Source: Gandjariella thermophila | Lineage (GTDB): Bacteria; Actinomycetota; Actinomycetes; Mycobacteriales; Pseudonocardiaceae | Assembly: GCF_005405885.1 (NCBI RefSeq) | Contig: NZ_BJFL01000042.1 | Location: 1 to 37,682, forward strand | Length of the DNA stretch: 37,682 nt | Direction of reading: 5' to 3' | In this document: positions 31,931 to 37,682 of the stretch, piece after piece | Layout of the letters: the number at the start of each line of letters is the position of its first letter | How positions within the stretch are numbered: position 1 is the first letter of the stretch | Made by a program: the position numbers and the translations under genes | Notes under the pieces: generated by a model | Database searches by the model: none | The model's input: only the letters and a program-made list of their open reading frames with translations | Told to the model about the DNA's origin: nothing

Positions 31931-32016
31931 ACTGACCGGAACAGGCTGAACCGTGCGCTCAAAAGACGAATTGTTGGTCAAGACACCAGGAAGGTGCCTG
32001 CGATCGCGTTGGGAGG

Positions 32017-32355
32017 TCAGTTTGCGCCGAGGAAGTGGTTGATGTCGTCAAGGGCATCTTCGGCGCGACCGCCGAGGTCAGGGTCGGATGTCAGCCTTGT
32101 CAGGGCGGGTACGACCTTGTCCGTATCCAGTTGTCGGTGGACCCGGGCGACGTGTCCTAGGCAGGTGATGGCGATGGCCCGGACGCCGGTGTCCGGGTGG
32201 CCGAGCAGGCGGAGACAGGTGTCCTGGACCCATTGCCAATCCGGGTCGTGGTAAGCGACGCCGACCAATGCCTCGGCGATCGCCCTGCCGTCACCACCTC
32301 CCAGCGCAGCTGCTAGGGCGTCGCGGCCGACCGGTCCGGGTTCAACGTATTGCAT
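32017..32355 (-). CDS. HEAT-repeat immunity protein of the T7SS toxin cassette
   Basis: 112 residues from ATG 32355, 9 nt after the ancestral toxin stop. It consists of short helical HEAT-like repeats: AIAEALVGVAYHDPDWQWVQ, DTCLRLLGHPDTGVRAIAIT, CLGHVARVHRQL and PALTRLTSDPDLGGRAEDAL. Small HEAT proteins directly downstream of polymorphic toxins commonly act as cognate immunity factors. Position, direction and spacing support that role here. No signal peptide is seen; it would act in the cytosol by binding the toxin C-terminal domain. The frame is intact although the toxin gene is broken, which is expected if kin toxins still have to be neutralised. Confidence 0.7.
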   Translation of the reverse strand: MQYVEPGPVGRDALAAALGGGDGRAIAEALVGVAYHDPDWQWVQDTCLRLLGHPDTGVRAIAITCLGHVARVHRQLDTDKVVPALTRLTSDPDLGGRAEDALDDINHFLGAN

Positions 32356-32364
32356 GACCGCCCG

Positions 32365-33655
32365 TCACCCTCCGATGATCTTTCCCTTGCCGTTGACCAG
32401 ACCAGCCTTGCGCAGCGCCGCCTGCATCGCCGGGTCAAGCCCGTCGGGCCCGCTCCACGGCCTGACGTGCCCGTGGTAGATACCCGAGCCATACCCGAGC
32501 CAGGATAGGTCTCGTCAAAGACCACGTATTCACCCGTCGCCGGGTCCACGCTCACTCGTCGGGACGTCGTCGGCTTGATGGGCACCGAGTTCTCCAGAGC
32601 CTGCTGGCCGTTGGTAGGAGCAGGAGCGGCGTTGCCGCGTTGCTCGGTGCCGTGCTTGGGCGACTTCTCATAGGTGAGCTCGCCGTCGCTGCCCCTCGGT
32701 GTGCCGCTGTCGCCGCCTCCGCGGCCGTTCTTGACCGGCGACACCTTGTCGTCGCTGGCCGCGTGTCTGCCGAGGTCGCCCATGGCAGCGACGACCATGC
32801 TGCCGCCAGCGGCGACGCCGGCGGTGGACACCGCGTTGAGCGGCACCCCGGCGACCGCGCCGACGCCGGTGGCGTCGAGCACCGCGCCGAGCCCGTCGCC
32901 GGCTGCGCTGACCGCGGTCAGTGCGGCGCCTCCGGCGGCGAGGAGCACATCGCCGGGGTGGTTGGCCGCCGCGTTTCCGACCGAAGCCAGTCCGTTGAGG
33001 ACGTCGGCGCCAACGTTTTCGATGCCGTGCCCGAGATCGCTGAAGAAGTCTCCGACGTGTGACCAGAAGCCAGGCTTCTCCGGGGCTTTGTCCCGTGCCT
33101 TGGCGACGGCGTCGGCAGCCGTGTTCCCGGCGCTGTTGAGTTGGCTTCGAGCGCGGTCGAGTGTGTCGCGTGCAGTCTGGCGCTTCGCCTCACCGGGATC
33201 GGTGAACGGGATGTTCGGGGCGACGGTGGGGGTGCCGCTTGCGGTCTTGGCCGCGGCTTCCTGTTGGGCTTGCCGTACCGCCTGCTCATGTTCGGCCTTG
33301 GCCTGATTGGTAGCAGCTTGGCCTTCGTTCCACAGCTTGATCGACTCGCTGGCCTGCTGCTGGCCCACTGCGGCCCACTGCAGCGTGGAGACGTAGTTCT
33401 CCAGTGCATCGGCTGCGCAGTGGAAGCAATCGCCGGCCTCTAACCACTTGGCGGGCTGCCCGTGGAAGACCTCTCGAAGTTGTCGGCAGCCTTGCCGCTC
33501 CATCCCTCGGTGGTATCGATGCGCTTGAGACCTTCCCCCGCGTCATGGAGCGCGTCACCGTATCCGCGCATCACCCACAGGGAGTCGGACACTGTCTCGC
33601 CGTTGCCCGGGACGAGTTCCTTCGGGTCGGTGGTCTGACCGAGTGCCTTGGCCAT
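32365..33655 (-). pseudogene. T7SS-secreted polymorphic toxin, two frameshifts
   Basis: Starts ATG 33655, sharing one base with the upstream stop. The N-terminus MAKALGQTTDPKELVPGNGE and GLKRIDTTEGWSGKAADNF is the T7SS-type secretion-signal domain with its WxGxAAdxF motif. A one-base loss near 33475-33477 shifts the frame; the second frame continues REVFHGQPAKWLEAGDCFHC. A Gln/Ala-rich helical part, two Gly/Ala hydrophobic segments (LLAAGGAALTAVSAAGDGLG, AGVPLNAVSTAGVAAGGSMV) and a linker follow. An 11-bp tandem duplication (atacccgagcc, 32480-32490 and 32491-32501) shifts the frame again. Without it the toxin would end GEYVVFDETYPGSGIYHGHV, RPWSGPDGLDPAMQAALRKA, GLVNGKGKIIGG and stop at 32365. 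That ending resembles polymorphic toxin type 17 (Ntox17-like) domains, tentatively. Confidence 0.78.
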
Positions 33656-33981
33656 CACTGGGCCGCCGGATCCGATCCGGTGGGACGTTGCAGGATCCCG
33701 TCGAAATGTCCCTTTAGGTTCTTGTCCACCTCGAGGTACGCCTTGACGCACTGGGACAGGCGGGCGCCGATCTCCTCGGCGTCCTTGCTCAGGTGCTCGA
33801 CGCCCAGCTCCCAACGCTGACAGAAGTCGGACACAGTGTCCGCCAGGCGGTCGTGCCCGTAGTCCCCCTTCACACCGCCGATATCACTGACCTTCTTCCG
33901 CCTGAGCTGGCCGAGCGTGTCATTGACACCCCCGGACGCCTCCTCCAACGCACCCAGGTCCACGCGGAAGCCGTCTGCCAT
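33655..33981 (-). CDS. WXG100-like T7SS partner protein
   Basis: 108 residues; ATG 33981 (MADGFRVDLGALEEASGGVN) has GGGGAGG 7 nt upstream. It is all-helical, of ESX-substrate/chaperone length, with DRLADTVSDFCQRWELGVEH in the centre. The strict WxG turn is replaced by a W-E-L region. The gene overlaps the toxin start by one base (TGATG), as for LXG/WXG partner proteins that escort toxins to the type VII secretion machine. No secretion machinery genes are in the window, so it would rely on a system encoded elsewhere. Confidence 0.72.
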   Translation of the reverse strand: MADGFRVDLGALEEASGGVNDTLGQLRRKKVSDIGGVKGDYGHDRLADTVSDFCQRWELGVEHLSKDAEEIGARLSQCVKAYLEVDKNLKGHFDGILQRPTGSDPAAQ

Positions 33982-34052
33982 CAGCAATCCTCCCCGTGCT
34001 GCAGGCGACCGCAGTGATCGTTTTCGGTCACCGCCCTGCGCTGCGTCCCCGG

Positions 34053-35261
34053 CTAGATTGCGCCGAGGAGGCCCATCCGGTCAGCGAGGCCGCGCAGTTC
34101 GCGTCCGCCCGCGTCGCGCCGAGCACGCTGGACGAGTTCCGCCACGATCTCCCGCGCCCAGATGTTGTGCCGGGTACGCGTCGGCCCGAGCCGTTCCGCC
34201 TGCCGCAAGAGGTTCACGACATCAGCGTCCCGGCCGCGCAGCGCGTGAAGCGCCCGAGCGTGGTCGATCAGGAACGCCGTCTGGCGGGACTTCATCGGGA
34301 TCTTGTCGATGTCCACGCCGCTGGCCACTTCAGCGGCCTGCACCGGGTCGTCAGATTCCAGCGCGATCGAGACGCGCCACAGATCCACGTTGGTCGGGCT
34401 GAACGCCAGATAGAAAGCGTTCGTGCCCTCCGCCCGGCCCGCGATGTCCTGGGCCTCGGCAATCGCGGCGACCGGGTCGTCAGAGCCGGTCACGCTTCCG
34501 CAGAACCCGGCCGTAAGTACCGATGTGCCGTAGACCTCCAACGCCGGTTCAGAGTCCGTGCGCAACAGGTCCAGCGCCTTGCGCGCCAACGCATCGGCCC
34601 TGGCGTACGCGCCGAGCCCGATGAGCGCCTGTGTCCTTGCGAACTCCGACGCCGCCACCCACAACGGATCGCCGAGCCGAGTCGCCGCCTGATGGCCGCG
34701 CTCCGCCGCCACCCATGCAAGGTCAACCGCGCCGAGGTTCTTCACCAGCAGGGTGGTGACCTGCGCCGCCTGCACCAGGCTGCGCAACGCGGACTCCCGC
34801 TCGCCTCCGTGGCCGAGCGCAGCAGTCGCGTGCAGCTCGGTAAGCAGCGCCGGCAGGGCGTGCCCCACCTCGCTGTACCGGCACGCCTGGCGAGCCTCGG
34901 CCAGCCGGTCGGTCTCGGTCGCCAGCTCGTCGGCGGATCGGATGGCCGGCTTCTCGGCATCATCGAGGCTGGTCGCCAACAGCGCGAAGCGGATGTCGGG
35001 GATTGCGCCGTTGGCTTCGTGGTCTTCGTGATCCGCAAGCACGTGTTCAGCGCCAAGGTCGGTCAGACTCACTCGAAGCGCCCGAGCGATCGCCGCTAAC
35101 GTCGACCGGCGGTCGAGAGCAGCGTGACCATTCTCGATCTTCGAGAGGTAACCCTTGCTGATCCCCGCCTGACCCGCCAGGGCTTCCAAGGTCATCCCTC
35201 GCCATCGCCGCATACGGCGGATCTCCGCGCCGATACCGATGCTGTCGCTCTCGATCGCCAT
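34053..35261 (-). CDS. XRE-family transcriptional regulator with TPR-like C-terminus
   Basis: 402 residues from ATG 35261 (MAIESDSIGIGAEIRRMRRW). The HTH is GMTLEALAGQAGISKGYLSKIENGHAALDRRSTLAAIARAL (about residues 22-62). The rest is a superhelix of TPR-like helix pairs, e.g. RYSEVGHALPALLTELHATA, AAERGHQAATRLGDPLWVAA, IGLGAYARADALARKALDLL and LEVYGTSVLTAGFCGSVTGS. Actinomycete regulators of this build bind promoters of adjacent divergent genes and sense a peptide or protein through the TPR part. It is transcribed divergently from the small genes at 35386 onward; paired GGGT/ACCC sites lie between (listed separately). It may control the element's small genes and possibly the toxin cassette downstream. 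Confidence 0.85.
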   Translation of the reverse strand: MAIESDSIGIGAEIRRMRRWRGMTLEALAGQAGISKGYLSKIENGHAALDRRSTLAAIARALRVSLTDLGAEHVLADHEDHEANGAIPDIRFALLATSLDDAEKPAIRSADELATETDRLAEARQACRYSEVGHALPALLTELHATAALGHGGERESALRSLVQAAQVTTLLVKNLGAVDLAWVAAERGHQAATRLGDPLWVAASEFARTQALIGLGAYARADALARKALDLLRTDSEPALEVYGTSVLTAGFCGSVTGSDDPVAAIAEAQDIAGRAEGTNAFYLAFSPTNVDLWRVSIALESDDPVQAAEVASGVDIDKIPMKSRQTAFLIDHARALHALRGRDADVVNLLRQAERLGPTRTRHNIWAREIVAELVQRARRDAGGRELRGLADRMGLLGAI

Positions 35262-35280
35262 GAGCCACACGGTACGGCTC

Positions 35281-35318
35281 ACCCATCCGGGTACACCAGC
35301 CCTGGGTTTCCACCCAGG
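35281..35318. promoter_or_regulatory. Candidate operator of the XRE regulator
   Basis: In the 124-bp divergent gap, CCTGGGT-ttcc-ACCCAGG (35301-35318) is a perfect 7-bp inverted repeat. The related ACCC-atcc-GGGT lies at 35281-35292. The centres are about 23 bp apart, i.e. roughly two helical turns, as expected for cooperative dimers. Confidence 0.4.
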
Positions 35319-35385
35319 AAACATGTCACCCGTTCGCCGCGCCAACATCACCGAGCATCCCGGACGTCAACGCACAGGAGCGGTG

Positions 35386-35559
35386 ATGAGCGGTCAGCAC
35401 GTGTATCGAGACGGCAACCAGTGGGGCATGACCGTCGATGAACTGGCGGAGCGGTTACGGGCGGAACGCCAAGCCGAGACGCGCGAATGGCCGGCCGTCG
35501 ATCCGGATGCGGCCGAGTCGGCGCGGCTGTTCACGTTCGATCTCTACACCTGCGCCTGA
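35386..35559 (+). CDS. Small element protein of unknown function
   Basis: 57 residues from ATG 35386 with AGGAG 5 nt upstream; a GTG at 35383 is in another frame. The sequence MSGQHVYRDGNQWGMTVDEL AERLRAERQAETREWPAVDP ends in FTFDLYTC-A. It is short and acidic with one helix. No family is recognised. First of a rightward series of small genes divergent from the XRE regulator. Confidence 0.5.
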   Translation: MSGQHVYRDGNQWGMTVDELAERLRAERQAETREWPAVDPDAAESARLFTFDLYTCA

Positions 35560-35831
35560 CAGCGCCGATGTTTGCCCGGCGACGCCAACGCCGACGCATC
35601 GCAGCCGTACGCGCTGCGATGGCCGCACATCCGGAGATTTGGCGCGTACCGCAACGGTCGTCCGCCCGCCAGCTCCCGGCCGCCTCCGTCTTCCCCTCCC
35701 CGGTTGGCGGCCGGGTCCGGATCGCGGCGGGGCCAGGTGAACCCCGACTCCTTGGCCCCGCCGTGGTTCCACGCGCATCCGGCCCATCGCCGGGTGCTTG
35801 GCCTTGCCCCTGTCGATACGAAGGAGTCACC

Positions 35832-35957
35832 ATGATCCGATTAGCTCCACCGTCGTTGGAGATGGAGACCTGCCCGGACTGCCTCGGATCGGGGATGAAC
35901 AGTGACCAATCTGCCTGCCGAAGGTGCGGAGGCCTCGGCGAAGTCATCAAAAAGTGA
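35832..35957 (+). CDS. Mini zinc-finger protein (DnaJ-type CxxCxGxG pair)
   Basis: 41 residues; ATG 35832 is chosen for the strong AAGGAG 6 nt upstream. It carries METCPDCLGSGMNSDQSACR RCGGLGEVI: two CxxC knuckles each followed by GxG, like half of a DnaJ zinc-binding domain. The frame stays open upstream to an ATG at 35568 (MFARRRQRRRIAAVRAAMAA), so a 129-residue form is possible, but the middle of that stretch looks less like coding sequence. Such mini zinc fingers are frequent in actinomycete integrative elements; role unknown. Confidence 0.5.
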   Translation: MIRLAPPSLEMETCPDCLGSGMNSDQSACRRCGGLGEVIKK

Positions 35958-36222
35958 CTGCCGTGAATGCGGCGGCACCGGCGTCATGCGCTGGCAGCAA
36001 CCGGTGCCACAACCAGACGGCAGCATGAAACTCGCCGCCGCAGAGCACCCATGTCCGAACGGCTGCGGCGGTCACTGGAAGCACCCGGCCGCCCAGGCCG
36101 GCCGCGTCGTCGGAGCACCTACCAGCACACCGGCCCAACGCGGAGGGTGGGCCAAAGAGTCGCAGAAGATCACCGGTGACGCCCCCGCCTGGCTCGACGA
36201 CATAGACGACCTCAGGCAGTGA
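35902..36222 (+). CDS. Small zinc-ribbon protein
   Basis: 106 residues if the GTG at 35902 is used, overlapping the preceding gene by 56 nt in another frame; the start is uncertain. It has CRECGGTGVMRWQQPVPQPD and HPCPNGCGGHW, a four-Cys zinc site of the same CxxCGGxG style as its neighbour. A tail follows (GGWAKESQKITGDAPAWLDD, IDDLRQ). Presumed to act with the preceding mini zinc finger; function unknown. Confidence 0.5.
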   Translation: MTNLPAEGAEASAKSSKSDCRECGGTGVMRWQQPVPQPDGSMKLAAAEHPCPNGCGGHWKHPAAQAGRVVGAPTSTPAQRGGWAKESQKITGDAPAWLDDIDDLRQ

Positions 36223-36349
36223 CAGCACAAACCGGCGGCCCCGCGCTCAACACCAGAGCACGGGGCCGCTGTGCAGACGATGAACACCACAGCAGCGGCC
36301 CAGGCTCGCGCCACGTCGCCCGCCCCGTCCCGCCGCCACCGTACGGTCA

Positions 36350-36571
36350 CTACTTGCTGAGCATTTTTTCAAGTGTTTCAGCCGATACCACACAGCGGAA
36401 GCCGGTGTCGTCGTCGCACATGGTCGCGGCAGCGTCGTTGAATGACGACGGCGTAGCACGGTTGAAAGGGCTGGTCCACGCACCGCCCTTCAACTCATGC
36501 CTGCCCGGCTTGGTTTCCGTTGAGCACCATTCCCAGACGTTGCCGCACATGTCATAGACGCCGCGGACACC
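36350..36571 (-). pseudogene. C-terminal remnant of an FGE-sulfatase-type protein
   Basis: About 73 residues remain: GVYDMCGNVWEWCSTETKPG, ELKGGAWTSPFNRATPSSFN and DDDTGFRCVVSAETLEKMLS. DMCGNVWEW, LKGGAW and TGFRCV are the final motifs of formylglycine-generating-enzyme/SUMF1-fold proteins. Upstream of GVRGVYDM, in its direction of reading, the sequence becomes the oppositely oriented ATPase fragment, so the N-terminal three quarters are gone. It was probably cargo of the element. Confidence 0.7.
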
Positions 36572-36945
36572 ATCCTCGTCCTGGAACGGCCCCGCGGCGA
36601 AGCGGACGGCGTCCTGCACGTCACCGGCCGCGACGTCGAAGAGGCCGACCACGCCCTGTCCTTCGACCCGAACTGCGGCGCCTGGACCAAGCTCCACGGC
36701 CCCGCGGACGAGCACCTGGTCCACGACACCCGGGCCGCCATCCTGCGCTACCTCCGCGCGGCCCCGGGCAACGGCCCGAGGGCAACGTCCGGCGCACCTG
36801 CTCCCGCATGGCCGCCGCCGGGCAGCTCACCCGCGACGGCACCGGCCGCTACTTCCCCCCGCGCGCGGACGCGACAGACCAGCCGGGACACCCGGACAGC
36901 GACCCGGCTGTCCTGCCTGTCCCGCTGTCCCACCACCCCGACTGA
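36566..36945 (+). pseudogene. C-terminal remnant of an element-type AAA/RecA-like ATPase with winged helix
   Basis: The frame from 36566 reads DTILVLERPRGEADGVLHVT, GRDVEEADHALSFDPNCGAW and AILRYLRAAPGN. After a small deletion at about 36762-36795 a second frame continues VRRTCSRMAAAGQLTRDGTG RYFPP ... SHHPD to a stop at 36945. Together this is the end of the RecA/AAA-like replication ATPase common in actinomycete integrative elements and phages. The DTILVLER strand belongs to the core and the last part is a winged helix. The Walker motifs are missing (cut at the junction with the FGE fragment) and the rest is frameshifted, so it is dead. Confidence 0.68.
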
Positions 36946-37039
36946 CCAGCACCAACCGGCGGGACAGCAGCGGGACACCCCTCCCCGCGATCCCGCCGGC
37001 GCCTCCCACCACCCCATCGGCACGAAAGGACCACCGGCG

Positions 37040-37242
37040 TTGTCCACCGAGACACCGTCCCTGCTGCTGCGCATCGAAGACGCCGCCCGCCGCCTCGGCA
37101 TCGGCCGAACCCTAATGTACGAGCTGATCGGCAACGGCGAGATCGAAACCGTCCGCGTCGGCCGCCTCCGCCGTGTCCCAGCCGACGCCCTCACCACGTC
37201 GACCGCCTCCGCGCCGCTGCGCGCAACCACCCCGCCGCCTAA
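37040..37242 (+). pseudogene. xis: Excisionase gene with a 3' frameshift
   Basis: A TTG at 37040 behind GAAAGGA starts STETPSLLLRIEDAARRLGI, then GRTLMYELIGNGEIETVRVG RLRRVPADAL. This is a complete MerR-like (HTH_17) excisionase DNA-binding domain. After ADALTT the frame shifts: the expected ending VDRLRAAARNHPAA with TAA at 37240-37242 is found one frame over, 18 nt before int. Loss of 4 bases at an ACGT repeat (37195-37200) would explain it. In the present frame the product reads on through int in the wrong phase. The HTH itself is intact. Confidence 0.7.
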
Positions 37243-37260
37243 CCAGAAAGGAAACCCACC

Positions 37261-37560
37261 GTGGCACGCAGCACGCGCAACAACGGCACCCGCAACCCCA
37301 ACGGCGCGTCCAGCATCTACCAGGACAAGCACGGCAAATGGCACGGCCGCGTCACCGTCGGCGTCCGCGACGACGGCCGCCCCGACCGGCGACACGTCCG
37401 GGGGAAGACCAAGACGGAGGTCGTGCAGAAGGTCCGGGAGCTTGAGCGCCAGCGGGACGCCGGCAGAGTCAAGAAGCCCGGGCGGTCCTGGACGGTCGAG
37501 AAGTGGCTAGGACACTGGCTGGACAACATCGCCGGGCCGTCAGTGCGCCGCTCCACCTAG
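37261..37560 (+). pseudogene. int: Site-specific tyrosine integrase, truncated by an IS element
   Basis: GTG 37261 follows AGAAAGGAAA. 99 residues remain: ARSTRNNGTRNPNGASSIYQ, KHGKWHGRVTVGVRDDGRPD, an arm-binding domain, and the start of the SAM-like core-binding domain (WTVEKWLGHWLDNIAGPSVR RST). Integrases of this type have about 380-420 residues. The catalytic R-H-R-Y region is missing because the gene is interrupted at 37558-37561 by the IS5-like element. The stop TAG lies at the junction. It was the recombinase that inserted the element at the tRNA-Arg end now at 28637-28679. Confidence 0.82.
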
Positions 37561-37568
37561 AGGCTTAT

Positions 37569-37682
37569 TCAGGCGGTTGCGTAGAAGTGTAGGGCGATTA
37601 CCGCTGAGATGGTTTCCGAGAAGGTCTCGATGGGCCGCCGGTAGTCGGTGTGCATGATCCTCCAAGTTTTAAAGTTGGCGAT
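37569..37682 (-). mobile_element. IS5-like element, 3' end of transposase (continues past the window)
   Basis: Leftward, 37 codons and a stop encode IANFKTWRIMHTDYRRPIET FSETISAVIALHFYATA, the conserved C-terminus of DDE_Tnp_4/IS5-type transposases. The frame is open at the window edge, so the rest of the element lies to the right. The IS end must be near 37558-37565 (GGCTTATTCAGGCGG), directly abutting the interrupted int gene. It is not the same element as the derivative at 31532-31930. Confidence 0.78.

Noticed and set aside
31583-32254. Rightward frame across the IS derivative
   Set aside because: Antisense to the transposase remnant and crosses the element boundary.
36072-36483. Leftward frames overlapping the small zinc-ribbon gene
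   Set aside because: Antisense shadows without start signals; only the FGE tail at 36350-36571 shows real motifs on this strand.

Overview
The window is chromosomal DNA of a very high-GC actinomycete, most likely of the Pseudonocardiales type. The evidence is strong G/C third-position codon use, an actinobacterial TadA-associated protein beside tadA, an IniB-type secreted protein, sortase (LAxTG) and Cys-Gln thioester surface proteins, and a WXG/T7SS toxin cassette. No rRNA and no CRISPR array is visible.

Layout. 1-2.6 kb: two leftward genes for exported surface proteins, an Ig-like repeat protein cut by the window edge and a right-handed beta-helix protein. 3.0-9.2 kb: a core block with tRNA-Ser(CGA), an ECF sigma factor, tadA and its associated protein, an M20 amidohydrolase, prephenate dehydrogenase, a thiolase lacking its second catalytic Cys, and a glycolipid-binding-fold protein. 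9.4-14.6 kb: a FUSC membrane protein, a thioester-forming cell-wall protein, a small unknown protein and a membrane-anchored DUF5666-like protein.

14.7-21.5 kb: the most striking chromosomal locus. Four leftward genes overlap by 1-4 nt. They encode a Pls-type membrane NRPS (A-T-transmembrane segments-three beta-helix C-terminal domains, as in epsilon-poly-lysine synthetase), a BPL_N amidotransferase-like protein, a polytopic acyltransferase-like membrane protein, and a second BPL_N protein with a Tat-like signal. This looks like an isopeptide homopolymer or small amino-acid conjugate pathway with its own membrane modification and export steps. 22-26 kb: a histidine-kinase tail remnant, a DUF6153/DUF305 pair, a methyltransferase, and an overlapping RibD-like reductase and FolP2-like pair. 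26.3-28.3 kb: an IniB-domain protein with long Gln-rich repeats, behind a structured leader.

From 28.64 kb to the right edge lies a decayed integrative element. Its left boundary is the 3' half of a tRNA-Arg(ACG) gene (an att site). At the right are a broken excisionase gene and an integrase truncated by an IS5-like element. Inside are a type I restriction HsdR tail with an intact unknown coiled-coil protein, a 399-bp non-autonomous IS derivative, a T7SS toxin gene with two frameshifts but an intact chaperone-like partner and immunity gene, an XRE-TPR regulator divergent from small zinc-finger genes, and fragments of an FGE-sulfatase protein and of an element-type AAA ATPase. The element appears immobilised and is accumulating pseudogenes.
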